This document shows positions 21,153-26,749 of a stretch of DNA of 26,749 nucleotides, piece by piece. Made by a program: the position numbers and the translations under genes. The stretch lies in the IMG/VR virus record IMGVR_UViG_3300033149_003597, positions 1-26,749 of that record; one strand, given 5' to 3'. The notes beneath the pieces were generated by a model. That model did no database searches, was not told where the DNA came from, and was given only the letters and a program-made list of their open reading frames with translations. The stretch is from a virus. The first letter of the stretch is position 1. The number at the start of each line of letters is the position of its first letter.

Positions 21153-21398
21153 AAGTATTTCGACCGACTCGACAATGGGTAGAGGCTCCGGCCCGTGGTG
21201 GACATTTTCGCCCGGGGCGACGACATCCAGGGGCGGGCATTCGTGTGCTATTACACGAAATTCTCCGACTGCTCAAGGATCTCCGGCAGCGCCAAGGAGG
21301 GTGAACTGGTCATGTCCATTCCTGCTGTCAGCGAATACCGCACCTCGTGGCAGGTGCCGGACGAGGCCATAACCGAAGATATAGAGGAGGCATTCTGA
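21149..21398 (+). CDS. Small early protein split by an apparent frameshift
   Basis: AGGAGG lies before ATG 21149, which starts MKVFRPTRQWVE; in that frame the sequence then turns Arg/His/Leu-rich and stops at 21302-21304. The frame one base later is open from 21183 to the stop at 21396-21398 and reads LRPVVDIFARGDDIQGRAFVCYY and then SEYRTSWQVPDEA, which has the look of a real protein. The joined version is about 82 residues. One extra base near 21183-21194 would explain it. A GTG at 21195 could start the second part alone, but it lacks a ribosome site. The function is unknown. Confidence 0.55.
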
Positions 21399-21601
21399 TG
21401 AGATGCGTCTTATGTAGCCAGCCCGAAAGGGCCTTCAACTCGCTTCGCCTCCGCAAGGTCGAGGCAAAGCACCCAGCCAGGGAGAAGTACCGCCCGCTCC
21501 AGGCTATCGTATGCGGACGGTGCATTCAGGATCTTCTACGGGAAACGGCGGACATCCCATGGGAGGGGATGCAGATTGTAAGAAGGAGGAGGACCCGATG
21601 A
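21398..21601 (+). CDS. Small zinc-finger-like protein
   Basis: ATG 21398 overlaps the previous stop (TGATG), with AGGAGG upstream. The 67-residue protein has C3-x2-C6 and C39-x2-C42, a single zinc-ribbon layout (MRCVLCSQ...AIVCGRC), and a very basic end (RRRRTR). Its stop overlaps the start of the sigma-like gene by ATGA. It may bind nucleic acid or RNA polymerase, but that is inference from its neighbours and charge. Confidence 0.55.
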   Translation: MRCVLCSQPERAFNSLRLRKVEAKHPAREKYRPLQAIVCGRCIQDLLRETADIPWEGMQIVRRRRTR

Positions 21602-22092
21602 CCAGCGAAGTATTCGAAAAGTTTTCTGACATGGTACGAAAGTTGGCCTGGAGCGCCTCCCGAGCCTCAGGCCTTGACTACGAGGAACTGTTTGCGGAAG
21701 CGTGCCTGGGGTTGATAGAGGCTTGGCCCCGGTACGATCCGGAGCGAGGGGCTGCGTCAACCTTTATATGGTGCGCGGTCCGCAATCACCTCAACACCTA
21801 TCTATCTAAGGAGACAAAGCAGGCTCGGTATGAGCTCCCCGCTTCAAATCCTTCCCGCGTCGAGTCCACTTCGAAGGCAGCGCACATGATAGGAAAGCTG
21901 AGCAAGGAGGCTCGGGAGGTGGTGTTGGCCTTGTTCGAGGCCCCGGGCGAAGTGTTCGAAATCGTTGCCGACGACACGCCCCGGACCATCCGCAGGAAGA
22001 TAAAGGACGCCTTGAGACGTGTGTATCCGGCAAAGAAGGCCGAAGATGTTTTCAAGGAGATCAAGGCGGCCGTTCGCGACCATCTTGGATAA
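21598..22092 (+). CDS. Phage-encoded sigma factor-like protein
   Basis: The 164-residue product starts with AGGAGGAGG upstream. Residues about 24-66 match sigma70 region 2: DYEELFAEACLGLIEAWPRYDPERGAASTFIWCAVRNHLNTYL. The part near 97-140 (LSKEAREVVLALFEAPGEV, RTIRRKIKDALRRV) resembles a degenerate region 4-like helix-turn-helix. A protein like this could direct host RNA polymerase to phage promoters at a stage switch. Sigma-like proteins with weak region 4 occur in many siphoviruses, and whether this one is active is unknown. It is coupled to the zinc-finger gene by an ATGA overlap. Confidence 0.6.
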   Translation: MTSEVFEKFSDMVRKLAWSASRASGLDYEELFAEACLGLIEAWPRYDPERGAASTFIWCAVRNHLNTYLSKETKQARYELPASNPSRVESTSKAAHMIGKLSKEAREVVLALFEAPGEVFEIVADDTPRTIRRKIKDALRRVYPAKKAEDVFKEIKAAVRDHLG

Positions 22093-22106
22093 GAGGAGGA
22101 CAAAAG

Positions 22107-22421
22107 ATGACTGAAAAAACCGACAAGGTGACCAGTCTATTGGAAAAGGATGAATATGTGGTGGGGGCCCTCATGAGGCTCTATTCGTTTCAGACACAAG
22201 ACGAAAGAATGTCTCAAGGAACTCATTGGCAGAATTCAATGGGTTTCAACGCGATAGATGCCCCCTTTCTGACCTCTCTTGCGCACCAGTACGAAGCGAA
22301 GGGGTTCCTAACCGACCGGCAGATTCACGCCTGTCGCAAGGCCCTCAGCCGCTCAGGAACAAGCCCAAGACTCTCATTCCCAAGGAAGGCCATCAAGGGC
22401 CTGCTCGGTCCGCCGTCATAA
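22107..22421 (+). CDS. N-terminal module ahead of the SNF2 helicase
   Basis: This 104-residue frame starts after AGAGGAGG. It reads MRLYSFQTQDERM...GTHWQNSMGFNAIDAPFLTSLA...KGFLTDRQIHACRKAL, the kind of small helical domain commonly found next to or fused with phage helicases. After residue 80 the sequence turns unlike a protein (RSGTSPRLSFPRKA), whereas the frame used by the SNF2 gene reads LRNKPKTLIPKEGHQG at the same place. I infer that this and the next gene were one, joined by a -1 or +2 shift near 22350. Confidence 0.6.
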   Translation: MTEKTDKVTSLLEKDEYVVGALMRLYSFQTQDERMSQGTHWQNSMGFNAIDAPFLTSLAHQYEAKGFLTDRQIHACRKALSRSGTSPRLSFPRKAIKGLLGPPS

Positions 22422-23965
22422 TCCAGATCAAGGGGGAAACCCCCCGTCCCGGGATCAAGATCACCTTCCCCTACGATCCTCAAGACGTAGCCCGTGTCAA
22501 ATCCCTGGAGGGGCGCCGATATCACAACGATGGGCCTCGGGACAAGTATTGGACAGCCCCTTTGACCGAGGAGAACTTGGCTAAGTTGAAAGAGTGGGGG
22601 TTTGAGATCGACCCCCGCCTGGAGGAGTGGGAAAAGGCGAGGAACGCCCCCGCCCCCTCCATCGACGAAATCCCTGGGCTTAGGAGGCCTCTTTACCCTT
22701 TCCAGAAGGAGGGGGTGGCTTTTGTGGAAAAGAGGCAGGGGCGGGCTTTAATAGCGGATTCGATGGGCCTCGGGAAAACGGCTCAGGCCCTCGCTTGGCT
22801 CCAGCTCCATCCCGACCGTAGGCCCGCGCTGGTGGTAGTGCCCGCCTCGCTCAAACTCAATTGGAAGCGGGAAGCGGAAATGTGGATGAGCGATCCGAAG
22901 GTCCAGATCCTTTCCGGCAAGAAGCCCGACCGCCCCATCCATGGGGACATCATAGTGATCAACTATGATATCCTCCCCTCCTGGGTTGGGCGGCTCCAGG
23001 AGTGTCGGCCCGAGGTTGTGATCGCAGACGAGATCCATTATATCAAGAACAGATCCGCGAAACGTACTAAGGCTTTCAAGGCCCTGGTCAAGGGGGTCCC
23101 TTACGTCATCGGGCTTTCGGGCACCCCTATTGTAAATAGGCCCGTGGAGGCCTTCAATGCGCTAAGCATCATCGAACCCACCCTCTTCCCTTCCTTTTGG
23201 AAATACGCGCAACGCTACTGCGGTGCCCGGCACAACGGATTCGGTTGGGATTTCACCGGAGCCTCAAACACGGAGGAATTGAACAAGAAACTCTCCCGCG
23301 TCATGATCCGGAGGCGCAAGGAAGACGTTCTCAAGGAACTGCCCGCCAAGACGATCTCCATCGTCCCCATGCCCCTGGATAATGAGCGGGAATATTACAA
23401 GGTGGAGGAGGACTTCATCGGGTGGCTCCAGGCCATCGACCCTGACAAGGCCGCCCGGGCACAGAACGCCGAAGCCCTCGCCAAGATCGAAGCCCTCAAG
23501 CAACTCGCCATCAAGGGCAAGATCAAAATGGCCATTCAGTGGATCCGGGACTATTTGGATTCGGACGGCAAGCTGGTAGTGTTCTGCACCCATCGCTCTA
23601 CGGTAGACAGCCTGATGGAGGAGTTCGGGGACGTCGCGGTCAAAGTGGACGGCTCAGTGAGCGGCAAGGCCCGGGACGAGGCTGTCCAAGCATTCCAGAC
23701 CCGCCCGGACATCCGCCTATTCGTAGGCAATATGAATTCCTCGGCGGTCTTCCTCGAACTGGGCTGGGGCCCCGGAGACCACACCCAGGCCGAAGATCGC
23801 ATCCATCGTATCGGGCAAGAGGCGGATGCGGTCAACATTTACTATTTGATCGCGGAGGGGACCATCGAGGAACAGATCATGGGCCTCATTGACAAGAAGC
23901 GGCTCGTTTTGGATCAGGTCTTGGACGGGAAGGAGACGGACGAGTCTTCGCTTCTGTCCGCATAA
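22226..23965 (+). CDS. SNF2-family DNA helicase (SMARCAL1-like), motif V apparently missing
   Basis: The first in-frame start is TTG 22226, but resemblance to the family begins near 22418 (IIQIKGETP), so the true N-terminus is probably fused to the previous frame. A HARP-like region (ITFPYDPQDVARVKSLEG, DKYWTAPLTEENLAKL) comes first. Helicase motifs follow: I (ADSMGLGKTAQAL), II (IADEIHYIKN), III (IGLSGTP) and VI (TQAEDRIHRIGQ). Motif V is unusual: FVGNMNSSAVFLELGW lacks the roughly ten residues of the GxGLTLT type that normally follow FVGN. Such proteins translocate on DNA and remodel forks or anneal strands. In phages they accompany replication genes, as here. Activity is doubtful if motif V is really missing. 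Confidence 0.8.
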   Translation: MAEFNGFQRDRCPLSDLSCAPVRSEGVPNRPADSRLSQGPQPLRNKPKTLIPKEGHQGPARSAVIIQIKGETPRPGIKITFPYDPQDVARVKSLEGRRYHNDGPRDKYWTAPLTEENLAKLKEWGFEIDPRLEEWEKARNAPAPSIDEIPGLRRPLYPFQKEGVAFVEKRQGRALIADSMGLGKTAQALAWLQLHPDRRPALVVVPASLKLNWKREAEMWMSDPKVQILSGKKPDRPIHGDIIVINYDILPSWVGRLQECRPEVVIADEIHYIKNRSAKRTKAFKALVKGVPYVIGLSGTPIVNRPVEAFNALSIIEPTLFPSFWKYAQRYCGARHNGFGWDFTGASNTEELNKKLSRVMIRRRKEDVLKELPAKTISIVPMPLDNEREYYKVEEDFIGWLQAIDPDKAARAQNAEALAKIEALKQLAIKGKIKMAIQWIRDYLDSDGKLVVFCTHRSTVDSLMEEFGDVAVKVDGSVSGKARDEAVQAFQTRPDIRLFVGNMNSSAVFLELGWGPGDHTQAEDRIHRIGQEADAVNIYYLIAEGTIEEQIMGLIDKKRLVLDQVLDGKETDESSLLSA

Positions 23966-23983
23966 TAAAGTGAGGAGGACAAA

Positions 23984-24769
23984 ATGTACTATCCAAAAGT
24001 AGGTGAGTACGACGTATTCTGGGGAAAGAGCGGGGCCAATCTGAGATCGATTCGAGGGGCGGCCCCTCGGCACAAGATAATCGCGGATCGGGAGACGGGA
24101 ACGGCCTTCGCCGTGGTGTCCAAGACCTATCAGTTGGTTCGCCATGAGGAGGCCCTGGATCTGGTAGAGGAAGCTATCGCCCGCAATCCCGAGTTTGGGT
24201 CTCCTACAAGGAACATCTCTCTGTCCCCGGACGGGGCGCGGATGTGGGCAAAATACCGTTTCCCTCAGACCGAGTATGATATCGGAGGCGGAGACCTGAT
24301 CAACCCCACCATCAATGTCCAGAATAGCTATGACACGGGATGGGCCTTCTCCATCCATTTCGGAGCTTACCGCCTGGTATGCTCCAACGGGCTGAGGGTG
24401 GGGAAGACCTTTGTCCATTACCACCATCGCCATACGCGGGGTCTCGACCCTCGGAGGATCCAGAGGATCCTCATCGAAGGTATGGAGAAATACTCTTACC
24501 AAGTCGATTTGTGGAGATCCTGGGTCTCCCGCGTCACCCAACCCCAAGACTACGAACGGGTGATGGGGAGGATGGGGTTCCGCAAAGGGGAAGCCAACCA
24601 AATTCACGAGGAGGTGGAAAGGTCTTCGGACATCACCTTGGACGATATCAAGACCCGGACCCTGTCCTATTGGATCTTCTACAATATCGTGACTCAGTAC
24701 ATCACTCACCGAGTCACGGATATGGTCCGCCGCGCGGATCTCATGTCCCGCGTCCAGCGAGCCTTCTAA
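23984..24769 (+). CDS. DUF932-family protein
   Basis: The 261-residue product follows GAGGAGG. Its sequence (FAVVSKTYQLVRHEEALDLVEEAI, LSPDGARMWAKYRFP, NPTINVQNSYDTGWAFSIHFGAYRLVCSNGL) is the typical DUF932 pattern, seen in phages and plasmids, usually near recombination or replication genes. The biochemical role of this family is not established; an ssDNA- or recombination-associated role has been suggested from context only. Here it sits between a helicase and a primase, which fits that idea. Confidence 0.8.
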   Translation: MYYPKVGEYDVFWGKSGANLRSIRGAAPRHKIIADRETGTAFAVVSKTYQLVRHEEALDLVEEAIARNPEFGSPTRNISLSPDGARMWAKYRFPQTEYDIGGGDLINPTINVQNSYDTGWAFSIHFGAYRLVCSNGLRVGKTFVHYHHRHTRGLDPRRIQRILIEGMEKYSYQVDLWRSWVSRVTQPQDYERVMGRMGFRKGEANQIHEEVERSSDITLDDIKTRTLSYWIFYNIVTQYITHRVTDMVRRADLMSRVQRAF

Positions 24770-24772
24770 GGA

Positions 24773-24867
24773 GGGGGCTAAAAAGGGGGCGATCCTGTGG
24801 CGGAATTCAAAAGATTTACGGGCGAATTTCGAAGATCTTCTTTTTCGAGTACCGAAGCCTAGCCCCC
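24773..24867 (+). promoter_or_regulatory. Long-range inverted repeat between the DUF932 and primase genes
   Basis: GGGGGCTA (24773-24780) can pair with TAGCCCCC (24860-24867) across the gap. A second GGGGGC (24786-24791) could compete for the same right arm. A 10-base palindrome, GAAGATCTTC, lies in between. The right arm ends about ten bases before the primase start, which lacks a purine-rich ribosome site, so folding may control primase translation. Confidence 0.35.
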
Positions 24868-24878
24868 GATAGAAACTC

Positions 24879-25787
24879 ATGGACATCATTCGTTTCTACG
24901 ATACGCACCATATCCCCTACTACACTCATGGGAAGAATGTGTCCCCCGGCTGGGTCAACATCCAGTGCCCTATGCCCGGTTGTGGGGACCATTCGAACCA
25001 TCTTGGATTCAATCTCAAGACGGGAGCGTTCCACTGTTGGCGATGCGGAGGACATAGTAAGGTAGAGGTGATCTGCGCCCTTTTGAAATGCTCCAAGTCC
25101 CGCGCCCTCCAGATCATCCATGAATTCGGGGGGAGAGCCCGGAGGCCACTGCCCGGTCCGGAACCGGTGCGGAGACGAGCCTTCCGGTACCCCTCTTCCA
25201 CAGGACCCCTACAAAATCGTCATCGCCGTTATTTGGAGCGCAGGGGGTTCGATCCGGACAGGTTGGAGAGGGAGTGGGGCCTGCTAGGGACAGGCCCCGT
25301 TGCGTTATTGGACGGGAAAGATTACAAACATCGTATCATCGTCCCCATTCGGTACCAAGGCAAAGTGGTATCGTTCCAAGGGCGGGACATCACGGGCAGG
25401 AGCGGCATAAGATACAAGGCCTGTCCCCGAGATCGTGAGCTTGTGTCCCACCAACGCCTGTTGTACGGAATCGACAAAGCGGTCGGGGGGCGAGTAGTGG
25501 TGACGGAGGGGGTGACGGATGTTTGGCGGCTAGGGCCAGGAGCCGTGGCCACATTCGGAATCGCCTTCACGGACCGCCAAATCACCTTATTGACCCGGTT
25601 CGACAGGGTGTTCCTACTCTTCGACCAGGAGCCTCAGGCCCAGGCCCGCGCAAAGAAACTCCGGGCGGAGCTACTGGCCGAGGGGGTTCGGGCGGAGATC
25701 TTATCCGGGGTACTGGACGGAGGGGACCCTGCGGAAATGACACAAGATGATGCCGATAACCTAATGAAATCCTTAATGAATCCATAA
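24879..25787 (+). CDS. DNA primase (CHC2 zinc finger plus Toprim)
   Basis: The 302-residue protein has a CHC2-type zinc site (C30, C35 and H38, then C53 and C56 in FHCWRCGG) near its N-terminus, a bridging basic region, and a Toprim domain with E210 in VVVTEGVTDVWRLG and D249/E251 in FLLFDQEPQAQ. These are the metal-binding residues of the Toprim catalytic centre. It makes RNA primers for phage DNA synthesis and probably works with a helicase. It is shorter than bacterial DnaG and lacks a recognisable helicase-interaction domain, as in many phages. The start has no good ribosome site. An in-frame, earlier start was not seen. Confidence 0.85.
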   Translation: MDIIRFYDTHHIPYYTHGKNVSPGWVNIQCPMPGCGDHSNHLGFNLKTGAFHCWRCGGHSKVEVICALLKCSKSRALQIIHEFGGRARRPLPGPEPVRRRAFRYPSSTGPLQNRHRRYLERRGFDPDRLEREWGLLGTGPVALLDGKDYKHRIIVPIRYQGKVVSFQGRDITGRSGIRYKACPRDRELVSHQRLLYGIDKAVGGRVVVTEGVTDVWRLGPGAVATFGIAFTDRQITLLTRFDRVFLLFDQEPQAQARAKKLRAELLAEGVRAEILSGVLDGGDPAEMTQDDADNLMKSLMNP

Positions 25788-25790
25788 AAT

Positions 25791-25819
25791 TTGACCTTCC
25801 CCTGAATTTTTATTATAAT
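25791..25819 (+). promoter_or_regulatory. Near-consensus sigma70 promoter
   Basis: TTGACC (25791-25796) and TATAAT (25814-25819) are separated by exactly 17 bases. The -35 box has one mismatch to TTGACA and the -10 is perfect. Transcription would begin near 25826 and run to the replication genes at 26139 and 26570. Confidence 0.8.
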
Positions 25820-26067
25820 ATATGGGTCGTGGGAGATCTAGGATAGGCAAGGGGATAAGGGGATATGAAGGTACAATTATATTATGAATATAAATGATTT
25901 TAGTAAATTCGTCCTTGGTTTCTGGGTTCGGCAAGGCCTCCTTGAAGGCGACATTCATGATAGATTGTGCCATCGTCCTATCCCTCGTCTTTTCTTCGGC
26001 CTTTCTGGACTCCCACGACACCCAGAAATCCTCCGAACCCAGAAATCAAGAACGAATCAATTCAGTC
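25820..26067 (+). other. Untranslated leader with GGATA repeats
   Basis: The stretch between the promoter and the terminator hairpin contains GGATA at 25841, 25853 and 25861, and an AT-rich segment at 25874-25895. An in-frame ATG at 25894 opens a reading frame of 82 codons with one hydrophobic stretch, ending at the next gene's start, but it lacks a ribosome site and contains the terminator. I treat it as leader with a possible small coding sequence. Confidence 0.4.
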
Positions 26068-26113
26068 AAAAAGCGTATCGAACGAGTGAAATGGCCTCGC
26101 GATACGCTTTTTT
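26068..26113. terminator. Symmetrical terminator / attenuator hairpin
   Basis: AAAAAGCGTATCG (26068-26080) pairs with CGATACGCTTTTT (26100-26112). A further CGAG/CTCG pair (26083-26086 with 26096-26099) extends the stem inside the loop. The A-run and T-run make it a terminator in both directions. It lies about 240 bases after the strong promoter and before the ribosome site of the next gene, so it could attenuate that transcript. Confidence 0.75.
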
Positions 26114-26138
26114 GTTTCCCAAACAAGGAGGACAGAAG

Positions 26139-26561
26139 ATGAGAAGAACAAGATTGCCTGATTCCATAAACTGTAGCATATCGAAGAATCTCACTCAGGT
26201 TTCTAACCGCCTGCTCAGAAACCCTGGTATTACTCACAAAGCCAAAGGTGTCCTTTATCTCCTCCTCTCAAATAAGGAAGGGTGGACCCCTTGTATAACT
26301 TCTCTCTGCGAAATGTCCAAGGAAGGCGAATCGGCTATTCGATCCGCACTGAGAGAATTGGAAGAACACGGGTATCTACTAAGACTGAAATATCGAGACA
26401 GAAACAAACGATGGGCTGGGTCCTTTTGGGCGTACACGGATACCCCTTGGAAATTCTATTTACAAGAAGATCACGTCACTACGTTGGAAAGGATGGGATT
26501 TCAACTAGACCCGGACCCCTTTCTGAACATCGGGGATCCACCAAAAAAAGGAATGAAATAG
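26139..26561 (+). CDS. Winged-helix replication/regulation protein
   Basis: AAGGAGG before ATG 26139 gives 140 residues. The core SNRLLRNPGITHKAKGVLYLLLSNKEGWTPCITSLCEMSKEGESAIRSALRELEEHGYLLRLKYRD is a winged helix-turn-helix typical of phage replication initiators and DnaD-like or Rep-type proteins; the wing lies near LLRLKYRDRNKRW. It follows the strong promoter and terminator and precedes a second replication-like gene. A DNA-binding role in replication start or its control is likely but not proven. Confidence 0.65.
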   Translation: MRRTRLPDSINCSISKNLTQVSNRLLRNPGITHKAKGVLYLLLSNKEGWTPCITSLCEMSKEGESAIRSALRELEEHGYLLRLKYRDRNKRWAGSFWAYTDTPWKFYLQEDHVTTLERMGFQLDPDPFLNIGDPPKKGMK

Positions 26562-26569
26562 GAGGCACC

Positions 26570-26749
26570 ATGAGCACTTCTAATTCTACCTTTCTACTCC
26601 ATGAAGCTTTCAAATCCACGGGTTATTTGATAGTAAACAAAACCCTTCTCAAGAAGTTTGAGCTTTCTCTCGCTGTACAGCTTTGTTACTATATCGACCG
26701 ATCACTCTATTTCTACCAGAAATGCCCCAAAAACAGAGGTTGGTTTTTC
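26570..26749 (+). CDS. Probable replication protein with helix-turn-helix beginning (3' partial)
   Basis: AGGAGG precedes ATG 26570. The 60 visible residues stay open to the window end. They include YLIVNKTLLKKFELSLAVQLCYYIDRSLYFYQ, a pattern like the N-terminal domain of phage helix-turn-helix replication proteins (fxxVNKxLxKxxGLxxAxLLxxL). The gene is probably the partner of the winged-helix gene at 26139. Its full domain content cannot be seen. Confidence 0.5.
   Translation, partial: MSTSNSTFLLHEAFKSTGYLIVNKTLLKKFELSLAVQLCYYIDRSLYFYQKCPKNRGWFF

Noticed and set aside
23717-24889. 390-codon antisense reading frame opposite the SNF2 end and DUF932 gene
   Set aside because: It is a shadow of strongly conserved + strand genes in GC-rich sequence, with Arg/His/Pro-rich composition and no start signal.
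25894-26142. 82-codon frame with a hydrophobic stretch after the strong promoter
   Set aside because: No ribosome site, contains the terminator hairpin, and composition is not clearly protein-like; kept only as a note in the leader.

Overview
The window is part of a tailed-phage (Caudoviricetes, siphovirus-type) genome or prophage. All 39 gene calls are on the + strand and tightly packed, with frequent ATGA/TAATG stop-start overlaps and strong AGGAGG-type ribosome sites. The left part is a lambda/HK97-like long-tail module, and the right part is a phage replication and regulation module. The host cannot be named. The M15-type endolysin, a 3-TM GTA-type holin and a spanin-like membrane/coiled-coil protein suggest a Gram-negative or other diderm bacterium. 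This is inference.

Layout. (1) 1-7351, tail morphogenesis: neck protein (HK97 gp10-like, cut by the window edge), tail terminator, tail tube, gpG/gpGT tail assembly chaperones with a convincing -1 frameshift site (A AAT TTC at 1467-1473), a 760-residue tape measure, a tail protein, a hub/tip-like protein, a fibre-like protein and a small coiled-coil protein. (2) 7366-10606, small accessory genes of unknown function, several rich in CxxC motifs, split by a rho-independent terminator at 8673-8712. (3) 10617-12537, lysis: two membrane-anchored coiled-coil proteins, an M15 peptidase endolysin and a 3-TM holin. (4) 12544-19278, surface decoration: a sulfotransferase-like P-loop protein, a CxxC protein, a 772-residue beta-helix protein with two long Ser/Thr tracts, a methyltransferase, a GT9-like glycosyltransferase, a methyltransferase-glycosyltransferase fusion and a small beta-rich protein. 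A MerR-like helix-turn-helix gene closes the late block. (5) 19541-19932, non-coding junction: terminator, then promoter, then a structured leader. (6) 19933-25787, early genes: small proteins, a sigma-like factor, an SNF2 helicase, a DUF932 protein and a CHC2/Toprim primase. (7) 25788-26749: a near-consensus sigma70 promoter, a long leader ending in a symmetrical terminator hairpin, a winged-helix protein and the start of another probable replication protein.

The strongest ideas are the Ser-rich protein beside phage-encoded glycosyl-, methyl- and sulfo-transferase-like enzymes (a possible virion glycosylation cassette), the tail chaperone frameshift, and the regulated junctions. Four genes look broken by single-base shifts (tail tube, hub C-terminus, a small early gene, and the SNF2 helicase with its N-terminal partner), and the SNF2 protein appears to lack helicase motif V. 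These could be sequencing errors, prophage decay or recoding. Sequence alone cannot separate them.
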